Position numbers and translations under genes: made by a program. A DNA stretch of 64,000 nucleotides from Streptomyces triticagri (GTDB taxonomy: Bacteria; Actinomycetota; Actinomycetes; Streptomycetales; Streptomycetaceae): NCBI RefSeq assembly GCF_003429565.1, contig NZ_QUAK01000075.1, positions 1-64,000 on the forward strand, in the 5' to 3' direction. The notes under the pieces are model-generated. The model had not been told where the DNA came from. It saw nothing but the letters and a program-made list of their open reading frames with translations, and made no database searches. Shown one piece after another: positions 8,127 through 16,791 of the stretch (positions are counted from its first letter, which is position 1; the number at the start of each line of letters is the position of its first letter).

Positions 8127-8966
8127 ATGGTGACCACCTCGACGCCCGCGCTGCTTCTCGCCTTCGCGCTCGCGGCACAGGGCGGCACGCTGACCCCGCT
8201 GGAGTGGGGCAGCGGCCCGCACACCGTGGACGCGCTGCGTCCGGTCGTCTACACGGCGCATCGCGGCGGCGCCCTCGAAGTGCCGGAGAACAGCATGTCC
8301 GGCCTGGTCGCCGCCCTGGAGCGGGGCACCGCGCAGGTGCTCGACGTGGACACCCGGATACTGCGCGACGGCACGCTGGTCGCGATGCACGACGCGACCC
8401 TCGACCGTACGACCACGAGCAAGGGGCGGGTCCGTGACCTGACCGCCGCGGACTGGCGCAAGGTACGGCTCAGGCCCGACCCGGAACTGAAGGGGTCCTG
8501 GCGGCCGGAGCGGCCGCCGACGATCGCCGAGGTCCTCGACCGCTTCGGGGGACGGGTCGTCCTGATGCTCGAGGCGAAGGACCCGGACAGTCTGGAGACG
8601 CTCGCGAGGATGCTGCGCGGACGCGGCCTGGTCCGCTCGGTCCTGGTCAACTCCAACCGGCCCGCGGTCACCGAGCGGGCTCACGAGCTCGGCCTGATCG
8701 CCCAGCTGTGGCGGTCGGCGAAGCAGATGCGGCACGACGAGCCGAAGAAGTGGCGCCGTTTCGTGGACGTGCTCGACGTGGACCACAAGGCCCGCAACGG
8801 CGATCTCGTACGGGCCGTCCGATCGGGCATCCCGCGGATCTGGGCGCACACCGTGAACACGCCCCGACAGCGGGACCGGGTGCTGCGCCTCGGCTGCAAC
8901 GGCGTGATCACGAATACGCCCGGCCTGATGTGGCGCACCCCGGTGCGCGAGCCGGCCCGCGGCTGA
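8127..8966 (+). CDS. Secreted glycerophosphodiester phosphodiesterase
   Basis: 279 residues from ATG 8127 (a TTG at 8118 is possible; no clear ribosome site for either). A short hydrophobic N-terminus (LLLAFALAAQGG) looks like a signal or anchor. The GDPD TIM-barrel signature is present: catalytic 'AHRGG' near 45, 'PENS' near 53, 'DVDTRILRDGTLVAMHD' near 75-91, 'LEAKDP' near 150, and the late 'INTPGLMW'-like strand. It hydrolyses glycerophosphodiesters to glycerol-3-phosphate and an alcohol, probably outside the membrane. Divergent from the prim-pol gene; not in an operon. Confidence 0.88.
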   Translation: MVTTSTPALLLAFALAAQGGTLTPLEWGSGPHTVDALRPVVYTAHRGGALEVPENSMSGLVAALERGTAQVLDVDTRILRDGTLVAMHDATLDRTTTSKGRVRDLTAADWRKVRLRPDPELKGSWRPERPPTIAEVLDRFGGRVVLMLEAKDPDSLETLARMLRGRGLVRSVLVNSNRPAVTERAHELGLIAQLWRSAKQMRHDEPKKWRRFVDVLDVDHKARNGDLVRAVRSGIPRIWAHTVNTPRQRDRVLRLGCNGVITNTPGLMWRTPVREPARG

Positions 8967-8981
8967 CACGCCACCCGAGGG

Positions 8982-9614
8982 TCAGCGCGGAGCGAGTCCG
9001 TACAGGGCGTACTCGACCAGGGAGTCGGCGTACGCGTGGCTGAGCGGGCCCGAGCTCTGCAGCCAGCGCTGGGCCAGCGGCGAGACGAAGAGTTCGAGCG
9101 CGATGCGCGGATCGAGGTCGGCGCGCAGCTCGCCCGCCTCCTGGGCGGCCTCGAGGCGCTGGACGTAGAGCTGCAGGGAGGGTTCGAGGAGGCGCTCGAC
9201 CACCTGGCGTCCGAGCTCGCGGTCCACCACGCCCTCCGCCGCGAGGGCCCGGGCCGGCAGGTCGTACTTCGGGTCGAGGAGCTCGTCGACCGTGGCGCGC
9301 AGGACGAACTTGAGGTCGGCCTCCAGGTCGCCGCTGTTGGGCAGTCCGTCGAAGCGCTCGACGCCCGGCGGGGCGGCGGCCGCCTCGTTCGCCTGCTCCC
9401 CCACGTCCAGGAACGCCTCGAGCAGCACCTCGGCCTTGGAGGACCACCAGCGGTAGATCGTCTGCTTGCCCACACCGGCGCGGGCGGCGATGGCCTCGAT
9501 GGTCGTACGGCGGTAGCCGACCTCGCCGATCAGGGAGAGGGCCGCTTCGTAGATCGCGCGGCGCGAGCGTTCGCTGCGGCGCGAGGCGTCGGGGGTGGTC
9601 GTCCGGGTGGCCAT
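8982..9614 (-). CDS. TetR-family transcriptional regulator
   Basis: 210 residues from ATG 9614 (the frame is open to 9686, but that part covers the operator region). The N-terminal helix-turn-helix reads 'AARAGVGKQTIYRWWSSKAEV' around 36-57, preceded by 'AIYEAALSLIGEVGYRRTT'. The C-terminal ligand domain is of the TetR_C type common next to metabolic genes. The palindrome at 9640-9658, between this gene and the divergent DDAH gene, is its likely operator, implying autoregulation and control of the neighbour. Confidence 0.9.
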   Translation of the reverse strand: MATRTTTPDASRRSERSRRAIYEAALSLIGEVGYRRTTIEAIAARAGVGKQTIYRWWSSKAEVLLEAFLDVGEQANEAAAAPPGVERFDGLPNSGDLEADLKFVLRATVDELLDPKYDLPARALAAEGVVDRELGRQVVERLLEPSLQLYVQRLEAAQEAGELRADLDPRIALELFVSPLAQRWLQSSGPLSHAYADSLVEYALYGLAPR

Positions 9615-9639
9615 GGTCCGAATGTAGCAGCGGAATGAG

Positions 9640-9658
9640 GCGAGACGTATCGTCTTGC
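9640..9658. promoter_or_regulatory. Palindromic TetR-type operator
   Basis: GCGAGACG-TAT-CGTCTTGC: eight-base arms with one mismatch around a 3-bp centre, core AGACG/CGTCT perfect. It lies 26 bp upstream of the TetR start and 151 bp upstream of the divergent DDAH gene. Binding by the adjacent TetR protein is inferred from position. Confidence 0.7.
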
Positions 9659-9808
9659 ATCCCGTCCTGGACCAGGGCACGAGCATCGGTCAACTTCCCG
9701 CGAACGGCGGCAGATCGGCCGGAAAACAACCCGTTCGCCACCGGGCGCCGCAGCGCGCCAGGGCGGACCATGGGCACCACAGGACCCGACAACCGTGAGG
9801 AGCCCTCT

Positions 9809-10660
9809 TTGCCTCGTCACGCCACGGCCGCCCCACCTCCGCGGCCGGACCGCAGCGCCACACCCCGGCGCTATCTGATGTGCCCACCCGCGCACTTCCG
9901 CGTCACGTACTCCATCAACCCCTGGATGGATCCGGCCAAGCCCGTCGACGTACCGCTCGCCGTCGCCCAGTGGGAGGACCTCAGGGACCGCTACCGGGCG
10001 CTCGGACACACCGTCGAGGAGCTCACCCCGCGCCCCGGTCTCCCGGACATGGTCTTCGCGGCGAACGGCGCCACGGTGATCGGCGGCCGGGTGCTCGGCG
10101 CCCGCTTCGCCCACCCGGAGCGCTCCGCCGAGGCCGCCGAGCATCTCGACTGGTTCCGCGCCCGGGGCTTCGGGCGGATCGCCGAGCCGGACCACATCAA
10201 CGAGGGCGAGGGCGACTTCGCCGTCACCGCCTCGTGGATCCTGGCCGGCCGCGGCTTCCGCGCCAGCCCGCTGTCGCACGGGGAGGCCCAGGAGTTCTTC
10301 GGCCGGCCGGTGCTCGGCCTCGATCTGGTCGATCCCCGCTACTACCACCTGGACACCGCGCTCGCGGTGCTCGACGACGCCCGTGACGAGGTCATGTACT
10401 ACCCGGGCGCCTTCTCCCCCGGCAGCCGCGAGGTGCTGCGGCGGCTCTTTCCCGACGCACTGATCGCCACCGAGGCGGACGCGACCGCGTTCGGCCTGAA
10501 CGCGGTCTCCGACGGCCGGCACGTACTGCTCCCGCAGAGTGCGACCGGTCTCTTCGGGCCGCTGCGGGAGCGCGGGTTCGAGCCGGTCGGGATGGATCTG
10601 GGCGAACTGCTCAAGGGCGGCGGCAGCGTGAAGTGCTGCACCCAGGAGCTGCGGACCTGA
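9809..10660 (+). CDS. ddaH: Dimethylarginine dimethylaminohydrolase (amidinotransferase fold)
   Basis: 283 residues if started at TTG 9809, chosen because GAGGAG sits 6 nt upstream; the frame is open upstream to 9635. The five-blade amidinotransferase fold shows 'FAANGA' near 83, 'NEGEGDF' near 131, the catalytic His in 'YYHLDTAL' (H180), and the nucleophile in 'GGGSVKCCTQEL' (Cys276 or 277) near the C-terminus. It hydrolyses N-methylated arginines to citrulline and methylamines; a related arginine-modifying activity is possible. In many streptomycetes this gene lies beside rocD, absent here; instead a TetR gene is divergent. Confidence 0.87.
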   Translation: MPRHATAAPPPRPDRSATPRRYLMCPPAHFRVTYSINPWMDPAKPVDVPLAVAQWEDLRDRYRALGHTVEELTPRPGLPDMVFAANGATVIGGRVLGARFAHPERSAEAAEHLDWFRARGFGRIAEPDHINEGEGDFAVTASWILAGRGFRASPLSHGEAQEFFGRPVLGLDLVDPRYYHLDTALAVLDDARDEVMYYPGAFSPGSREVLRRLFPDALIATEADATAFGLNAVSDGRHVLLPQSATGLFGPLRERGFEPVGMDLGELLKGGGSVKCCTQELRT

Positions 10661-10681
10661 GACTGCCGGGTGTGCGGCCGG

Positions 10682-11674
10682 TCAGTCGTGGGGCGGCCAG
10701 GGGTCGCCCCACTCCGCGTCGCGCGCCGCCTTGTACAGCGGACCGTGCCGTTTGGTGACCGTCTCGCGGCGCAGTCCGTCCTCAGCGGTGCACAGGTCGA
10801 GCAGCACCTGGCCCTTGCGGATCTGCGGCTTGCGGGTGATCCGGGACGGCGCGGGCACCGCGTCGGGGCGTACCGCCGCCACGTAGCTGAACTTCTCGTC
10901 CTCGTACGGCAGGGAGCCGCCCTTGACCCGGCGGTGCAGCGAGGAGCGGCTGACCCGGGCCGAGAAGTGGCACCAGTCGGTGCCCGGCTCGATCGGGCAG
11001 GCCGCGCTGTGCGGGCAGGGGGCGGCGATGCGCAGGCCCGCGGCGAGCAGCTGGTCGCGGGCCTCGATGATGCGGGCGTAGCCGTCCGGAGTACCCGGTT
11101 CCACGACGACGACCGCATCGGTGGCGGCTTGCGCGGCACTCTCCACGACACTGCGCCGGTCGTCGTCGGCCAGTTCGCCGAGCACATAGGAGATCGTGAC
11201 GAGGGCGGTGCGCTCGACCTCGAGCGCTTCACCGATACGGGCGCGCTGCCAGCTCGCGCCGTCCAGGACGCCCAGGCCGGCGGCGAGTTCCCTGCCCAGG
11301 TCCAGGGCCGGCTCCGCCCAGTCGAGGACCGTGACGGGCCGCGGCTCGGGCCAGGTCGCGCCGACCGCCCAGGTGGCCGCGCCGGTGCCGCCGCCGATGT
11401 CCGTGTGGCTCGCCGGCGACCAGTCGGCCGGCAGCGCCGCGGCGAGGGCGGCCAGGGCGGACCGTACGGCCTCGAAGGTCGCGGGCATCCGGTACGCGGC
11501 GTACGCGGCGACGTCGGAGCGGTCGCGGAGCACCGGGGCGTCGGTCGGGGTGCGGCCCCGGTAGTTGGCGATCAGCCGGTCGACGGCGCGGGCCGCCTGG
11601 CTCGGCGGGAGTCCGTCGAGCAGTTCGGAGAGGGCGGCGCGCAGGGCGTCCGCCGGGGTCAGCGGGGCGTTCAC
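10682..11674 (-). CDS. Rsm22-family (mitoribosomal-type) methyltransferase-like protein
   Basis: 330 residues. A Rossmann methyltransferase core is visible: 'HTDIGGGTGAATWAVG' near 90 (SAM-binding motif I), 'VTVLDWAEPALDLGRELA' and 'ISYVLGELADDDR' further on. The Rsm22 metal-binding cysteines appear in 'CPHSAACPI' and 'DWCHFSARV' (about 217-238), followed by the basic 'RSSLHRRVKGGSLPYEDEKFSYV' region conserved in the family. In eukaryotes Rsm22 supports small-subunit assembly and may carry an iron-sulfur cluster; the bacterial role is unproven. Convergent with ddaH, monocistronic. Confidence 0.85.
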   Translation of the reverse strand: MNAPLTPADALRAALSELLDGLPPSQAARAVDRLIANYRGRTPTDAPVLRDRSDVAAYAAYRMPATFEAVRSALAALAAALPADWSPASHTDIGGGTGAATWAVGATWPEPRPVTVLDWAEPALDLGRELAAGLGVLDGASWQRARIGEALEVERTALVTISYVLGELADDDRRSVVESAAQAATDAVVVVEPGTPDGYARIIEARDQLLAAGLRIAAPCPHSAACPIEPGTDWCHFSARVSRSSLHRRVKGGSLPYEDEKFSYVAAVRPDAVPAPSRITRKPQIRKGQVLLDLCTAEDGLRRETVTKRHGPLYKAARDAEWGDPWPPHD

Positions 11675-11884
11675 CGGGAAAGCGTACTGGCGGGCGCAGG
11701 AGGCCAGGACCGAAAGCGGAAGCGTTTCCCGTCGGTCACCGCGTGGTCACCGGAGGCCGACCCACCTGGTGCCGAACGGTGACACCGGGGAACTGCTGCG
11801 GGCGCACGGGGCGTTGCTACGCTGACGATCGTCCGCGGCCGCCACGGCCGCCGGCACGCCGGACTTTCGCGCACGGGGGGATCA

Positions 11885-13204
11885 GTGGGACAGAAGATCG
11901 TGCGAACGGCACTCGTCGCGGGTGTCGTCGTTCTCGCACTGCTGCTTCTGCTCGCGACCTGTGGTGGCGGCAAGGACGACGACAAGAAGGACGACAAGGC
12001 CAAGAAACCGGACAAGAAGAGCCAGGGCCCGGCGACCAAGCTCGATGTGCCGGCCGCGTACGACACCTCCAAGGGCTGGGAGATCACCGGCCTCACCTCC
12101 GAGTACGCGCTGGCCGGTTCGCTCGGCCGGATCGCCTTCCTGGAGCGTGCGGACGAGACGCGGTTCCGGATCAGGACGGTGGACGCGGCCACCGGCAAGC
12201 CGCGCTGGCGCAGCGACGCCTGGCGTCCGCTGAGCGACAAGCCCGGCGAGTTCCCGCATCTGCTCTCCCTCACCAAGGACGACCGCGAGTACTTCGTCAC
12301 CTGGTCGTACGGCAAGCTCGCCGAGGACCCGCTGACCGAGGCCGACCGGCTGATCTCCCTCGATGTCTATGACGCACGGGACGGCTCCCGGCAGCGCATC
12401 GAGCTGCCGTGGCCGGTGTCCCCCTCGGTGTCCGGCGCGGGCCCCGGCATTCTGATCGGCAAGGGCACCACCCGCGCCGCCGTCGTCGACCCGGTGACCG
12501 GCCGGGTGTCGAACGTCGAGTCGAAGGACCTGAAGTACCCGAAGGGCTGCAAGAACTGCAAGCGCCTCACCGAGGTCGTCGGATACACCGAGCACGGCGT
12601 CCTGGTCAGCGGCGCCGGGGAGTTCTGGGTACGGGGCGGCTGGCACGCGCGCAAGACGGCGCCGAAGGGGACCGACGCGGGCTCCGGCACCGTCACCACC
12701 ACGGTCGGCGACTACGTCCTGGCCAAATGGGACAAGAAGCGCGGCACCAAGGGCGCGGGCAAGCAGGACGTGTGGGCGGTGCACGACGCGGAGAACGGCA
12801 AGACGGTCGCCACGGTCGAGTGCCGCAAGCCCGCGATCGTGCCGGGCCGCTACCCGGACGCCACGATGTCGGCCGGGGGCCGCTATCTCGTCGCCGGGAA
12901 CCTCGCCTTCGACCTGGAGGACAAGAGCGGTCAGTGCTTCGAGGAGGAGGACGGCGCCAAGCCACTCGCCCTGACCACGGTCACCGACGAGGGCCTGGCG
13001 TACGGGGCGACCGGGGCCCGCAGTCCGCAGGACGCCCTGAAGGGCGGCGGCAGTCCGGTCGAGGTGCGCCTGTCGACGGGTGAACCGCAGGCGCTCTCCG
13101 CCAGTCTGCGGCTGCCCGCCTTCGATCTCGCGGGCATCGGCCTCTTCCAGTACACCGACGGCAAGGACGTACCCCATCTGCTCGGGTATCGCCGGGCGCG
13201 CTGA
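11885..13204 (+). CDS. Membrane-anchored beta-propeller (PQQ-like) protein
   Basis: 439 residues from GTG 11885, with GGGGGGATCA upstream. Residues 5-26 are one hydrophobic helix (ending LLATCGGG, only a poor lipobox), followed by a Lys/Asp-rich tether of about 25 residues. The large extracytoplasmic part has repeated beta-propeller elements ('TVDAATGKPRWRSD', 'VVDPVTGRVSNVES', 'VHDAENGKTVATVE'), each like a PQQ/quinoprotein blade. No catalytic residues are recognisable; likely a scaffold or sensor at the cell surface. Common as a hypothetical protein in Streptomyces. Confidence 0.75.
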   Translation: MGQKIVRTALVAGVVVLALLLLLATCGGGKDDDKKDDKAKKPDKKSQGPATKLDVPAAYDTSKGWEITGLTSEYALAGSLGRIAFLERADETRFRIRTVDAATGKPRWRSDAWRPLSDKPGEFPHLLSLTKDDREYFVTWSYGKLAEDPLTEADRLISLDVYDARDGSRQRIELPWPVSPSVSGAGPGILIGKGTTRAAVVDPVTGRVSNVESKDLKYPKGCKNCKRLTEVVGYTEHGVLVSGAGEFWVRGGWHARKTAPKGTDAGSGTVTTTVGDYVLAKWDKKRGTKGAGKQDVWAVHDAENGKTVATVECRKPAIVPGRYPDATMSAGGRYLVAGNLAFDLEDKSGQCFEEEDGAKPLALTTVTDEGLAYGATGARSPQDALKGGGSPVEVRLSTGEPQALSASLRLPAFDLAGIGLFQYTDGKDVPHLLGYRRAR

Positions 13205-13218
13205 GCGCCACCGGCCGG

Positions 13219-14361
13219 TCAGCGCACCGAGCGGCTCAGTCGCGTCGCGGCGGCCGCGCGGGGCGCGCTGTCCGGGGGCCGGCGGCGCGGGTGCACCGTG
13301 GTGGCGAGCAGGACCAGGAAGGTGTCGGTGGCCCGGTCGAGCACCAGGCTCGTCCCGGTGAATCCGGTGTGGCCGGCCGCACCACGGCCCGCCAGCTCGC
13401 CCATGAACCACGGCTGGTCGATCCGGAAGCCGAGTCCCGGATCGCGCAGCATCAGATCGACGAAGTCCGGCCCGAGGATGCGCGCCTGACCGTACGCGCC
13501 GCCGCCGAGCAGGGCCCGGCAGAACACCGCCAGATCATGGCCGGTGGAGAACAGACCGGCGTGCCCGGCGACGCCGCCGAGCGCATGGGCGTTCTCGTCG
13601 TGCACGCGGCCGCGGACCATGCCCCGGTCGAGTTTGGCGAGCGGCCGGCGCTGGTCCTCGGTGGCCGCGGCGAACGGGCAGGGTCCGAAGCCGGTCTGGG
13701 TCATGCCGAGCGGCCGGGTGATGCCCTCGCGGATCAGGACGTCCAGGCGGCGGCCGGTGATCCGCTCGACCAGGTGCTGGGCGAGCAGCATGTTGAGATC
13801 CGAGTAGAGATACCTGCCGCCCGGCTCGGCGATCGGCTCCTCGCGGCGCAGTGCGGCGAACCGCGCGGTGTCGTCCGGCAGCTCGTACAGCGGGAGTTCG
13901 GGGCGCAGGCCCGAGGTGTGGGTGAGCAGCTGGCGCACGGTGATGCCGTGCTCTGCGGCCGCCGTGAACTCGGGCAGATACGCGCCGACCAGGGTGTCGA
14001 TGCCGAGGGTGCCGCGCTCGATCTGCTGGACGACCGCGACCGAGGTGAAGAGCTTGGTCAGGGAGGCGAGGTCGAAGGGCGTGCCGAGCGCCATCGGCAC
14101 CCGGCGCTCCACGGGCAGCTCCCGCCCGCCGTCCGCGTACCGCACCGCCCAGCCGGCCGCCTCGTGCACGGCGAGCAGCGGGCCGCGTCCCGCGACGACG
14201 ACCGCGCCCGCGCACCAGCCCTCGGTCAGGGCACGCACCTCGCGGACGAGCAGCCGCAGTTCCTCGGGGTCGAGCCCGGCCCGCTCCGGGGGGCCGGGGC
14301 GCAGCCGTCCTTGGCTCAGTGCTCCGCTCCCTCCGTGCGCGGTGCCTGCCAGGGACGGCAC
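13219..14361 (-). CDS. Serine hydrolase, beta-lactamase/penicillin-binding-protein fold
   Basis: 380 residues from GTG 14361, overlapping the upstream exporter gene by 46 nt, so the true start may be somewhat later (a GGAGGGAG is present near 14330). Class C beta-lactamase-like motifs: nucleophile S-L-T-K in 'DLASLTKLFTSVAVVQQ' near 98, Tyr motif 'YSDLN' near 188, and 'HTGFTG' near 335 as the KTG equivalent. No signal peptide, so probably cytoplasmic: an esterase or peptidase rather than a true beta-lactamase. Same strand as, and probably co-transcribed with, the Bcr/CflA exporter. Confidence 0.85.
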   Translation of the reverse strand: MPSLAGTAHGGSGALSQGRLRPGPPERAGLDPEELRLLVREVRALTEGWCAGAVVVAGRGPLLAVHEAAGWAVRYADGGRELPVERRVPMALGTPFDLASLTKLFTSVAVVQQIERGTLGIDTLVGAYLPEFTAAAEHGITVRQLLTHTSGLRPELPLYELPDDTARFAALRREEPIAEPGGRYLYSDLNMLLAQHLVERITGRRLDVLIREGITRPLGMTQTGFGPCPFAAATEDQRRPLAKLDRGMVRGRVHDENAHALGGVAGHAGLFSTGHDLAVFCRALLGGGAYGQARILGPDFVDLMLRDPGLGFRIDQPWFMGELAGRGAAGHTGFTGTSLVLDRATDTFLVLLATTVHPRRRPPDSAPRAAAATRLSRSVR

Positions 14362-15665
14362 AGTCCCACGAAACAGCCGACGGCGACCAGGGCGCAGGAC
14401 AGCTGGACGACGGCCATCGGTACGGCGGTGTGCTCACCGGCGACGCCCACCAGGGGCGAGGCGATGGCGCCGATCAGGAACTGGGAGGTGCCGAGCAGCG
14501 CGGAGGCGGAGCCCGCGGCGTGCGGGGTGCGCATCAGGGCCAGCGCGTTGGTGTTCGGCATGGCGAGGCCCATCGAGGACATCAGCACGAACAGGCCGGT
14601 GGCCACCGGGAACAGACCGACCTCGCCGAAGACTCCGCCGGTCATCAGGAGCAGCGAGACGGCGGCGAGCGTGGTGACGGCGAGGCCCGCGCCGAGCGCC
14701 TTGTCGAGGCTGACCCGGCCGATCAGGAGCCGGCCGTTGATCTGTCCGACGGTGATCAGGCCGATCGAGTTGACGCCGAAGAGGATGCTGAACATCTGGG
14801 GCGATGCGCCGTAGATCTCCTGGACGACGAACGGCGAGGCGGAGACGTACGAGAAGAGCGTCGCGAAGGCGAAGCCGCCCGCGAGCAGATAGCCGGTGAA
14901 GGCCCGGTCGGCGAGGAGTCCGCGCATGGTGCGCAGGGCCTGGCCGACGCCGCCGCTGTGCCGCCGCTCGGGCGGCAGGGTCTCCGGGAGCCGGCGCCAG
15001 ACCATGAAGGTGAGCAGCACCCCGATCGCGGTGAGGACGACGAAGATGCCCCGCCAGTCGGTGATGCGCAGGACCTGTCCGCCGATCACGGGCGCCACGA
15101 TGGGAGCCACGCCGGAGATCAGCATCAGGGTGGAGAAGAACCGGGCCATCGCCACGCCGTCGTACAGGTCGCGGACCACGGCGCGGGCGATCACGATGCC
15201 GGCCGCGCCCGCGAGGCCCTGCAACAGGCGGAAGGCGATGAGGAGTTCGACGGTGGGGGCGAAGGCGCAGATCGCGGTCGCGGCTATGTAGATCAGCAGG
15301 CCGACGAGCAGCGGCCGCCGCCGGCCCCATTTGTCGCTCATCGGTCCGACCACGAGCTGGCCGAGCGCCATGCCGGCGAGGCAGGCGGTGAGGGTGAGCT
15401 GGACGGTCGCGGCGGGCGCCGAGAGCGCGTCGCCGACCTGGGGCAGGGCGGCCAGGTACATGTCCATGGACAGCGGCGGTACGGCGGTGAGCCCGCCGAG
15501 TACCAGGGTGACCAGGAGTCCGGTGGTGCGGCCGGGGACCGAGGGGCGCCTGGTGCCCGCGACAGCCGCTTCGAGGGGTGGCTCTGCGAGAGGTGGCTCG
15601 GGAAGGGATGGTGTGTGTGCCTGCTCCGGCGTGCTCCCGGTGGAACCTCTGCCTACCGCCGCCAC
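14316..15665 (-). CDS. Bcr/CflA-family multidrug efflux MFS transporter
   Basis: 449 residues from GTG 15665 with GGGAGGGG upstream. A polar N-terminal tail of about 45 residues precedes 12 TM helices. MFS motif A appears as 'GPMSDKWGRRRPLL' (about 108-121), and the Bcr/CflA signature 'DMYLAALPQV' lies in TM1. 'FRLLQGLAGAAGIVIARAVVRDLYDG' contains the drug/H+ antiporter motif C equivalent. Exports drugs such as bicyclomycin or chloramphenicol in relatives; the substrate here is unknown. Overlaps the downstream serine hydrolase gene. Confidence 0.9.
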   Translation of the reverse strand: MAAVGRGSTGSTPEQAHTPSLPEPPLAEPPLEAAVAGTRRPSVPGRTTGLLVTLVLGGLTAVPPLSMDMYLAALPQVGDALSAPAATVQLTLTACLAGMALGQLVVGPMSDKWGRRRPLLVGLLIYIAATAICAFAPTVELLIAFRLLQGLAGAAGIVIARAVVRDLYDGVAMARFFSTLMLISGVAPIVAPVIGGQVLRITDWRGIFVVLTAIGVLLTFMVWRRLPETLPPERRHSGGVGQALRTMRGLLADRAFTGYLLAGGFAFATLFSYVSASPFVVQEIYGASPQMFSILFGVNSIGLITVGQINGRLLIGRVSLDKALGAGLAVTTLAAVSLLLMTGGVFGEVGLFPVATGLFVLMSSMGLAMPNTNALALMRTPHAAGSASALLGTSQFLIGAIASPLVGVAGEHTAVPMAVVQLSCALVAVGCFVGLCRPWQAPRTEGAEH

Positions 15666-15759
15666 TGCTGCTTCCCCTCCCGGATCGTCACGTCGCTCCC
15701 TATGCTCTCAGCTTGCGGGTTGTGGTCGAGACCATTTATCGGGACGGGCGGGGATCGGG

Positions 15760-16776
15760 ATGACGGGACGCGGTGCGGAGCACGGTGCGGCGGTGGAGCG
15801 CGTGCGGTGGGGGATTCTGGCGACCGGGTCGATGGCCGCGCGGTTCACCTCCGACCTGCTCGACATGCCGTCGGACGCCGAGGTGGTCGCGGTCGCCTCC
15901 CGCAGCGAGGCGTCCGCGAAGGCCTTCGCGGACCGCTTCGGCATCGGGCGGGCGTACGGCGACTGGGCGTCGCTCGCCGCGGACGACGGCGTGGATGTGG
16001 TGTACGTCGCCACCCCGCACTCGGCGCACCGCGAGGCGGCGGGGCTCTGTCTGGAGGCGGGCCGGCCGGTGCTGTGCGAGAAGGCCTTCACGGTGAACGC
16101 GCGGGAGGCGGGCGAGCTGGTCGCGCTCGCCCGGGAGCGCGGCGTCTTCCTGATGGAGGCCATGTGGATGTACTGCAACCCGCTGATCCGGCAGGCGCTG
16201 GCCCTGGTCGCGGACGGCGCGATCGGTGAAGTGCGCACCGTGCAGGCGGACTTCGGGCTTGCCGGGCCGTTCCCGCCCTCGCACCGGCTGCGCGATCCCG
16301 CGCAGGGCGGCGGTGCGCTGCTCGATCTCGGGGTGTATCCGGTGTCGTTCGCGCAGCTCTTCCTCGGGGAACCGGCGGAGGTCACGGCGCGTGCGGTGCT
16401 CTCCGACGAGGGCGTCGATCTGCAGACGGGGATGCTGTTCTCCTTCGGCGGCGGCGCGCAGGCGGTGCTGCACTGCTCGCTGACCGGGGCGACCGGTGTC
16501 GGCGGTTCGGTGACCGGTACGCGGGGGCGGATCGATCTGCCGGACGGCTTCTTCAGCCCGGGCCGTTTCGTGCTGCACCGCCCGGGCCGGGATCCGGAGG
16601 TCTTCGAGGCGCAGGGGCCGCGGGACACCCTGCGGCACGAGGCGGCCGAGGTGATGCGCTGCCTCAGGGCGGGCCGGAGCGAGTCGTCGCTGGTCCCGCT
16701 GGACGGCACGCTCGCGGTGATGCGGACGCTCGACGCGGTGCGTGACCGCATCGGCGTCCGCTATCCCGGGGAGTGA
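15760..16776 (+). CDS. Gfo/Idh/MocA-family NAD(P)-dependent oxidoreductase
   Basis: 338 residues from ATG 15760 (GGGCGGGGAT upstream; the open frame extends 5' only over the antisense of the exporter gene). Rossmann domain: 'WGILATGSMAARFTSDL' near 17, 'VYVATPHSAHREA' near 82, then the conserved lysine motif 'CEKAFTVN' near 106 where EKP is usual, and 'MEAMWMYCNPLI' near 131. The C-terminal domain has 'GGGALLDLGVYPVSFAQLFLG'. Close to the trans-1,2-dihydrobenzene-1,2-diol dehydrogenase/glucose-fructose oxidoreductase-like subgroup; the substrate, probably a sugar or polyol, is unknown. Confidence 0.88.
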   Translation: MTGRGAEHGAAVERVRWGILATGSMAARFTSDLLDMPSDAEVVAVASRSEASAKAFADRFGIGRAYGDWASLAADDGVDVVYVATPHSAHREAAGLCLEAGRPVLCEKAFTVNAREAGELVALARERGVFLMEAMWMYCNPLIRQALALVADGAIGEVRTVQADFGLAGPFPPSHRLRDPAQGGGALLDLGVYPVSFAQLFLGEPAEVTARAVLSDEGVDLQTGMLFSFGGGAQAVLHCSLTGATGVGGSVTGTRGRIDLPDGFFSPGRFVLHRPGRDPEVFEAQGPRDTLRHEAAEVMRCLRAGRSESSLVPLDGTLAVMRTLDAVRDRIGVRYPGE

Positions 16777-16791
16777 GGGACCGGCCGTCCC

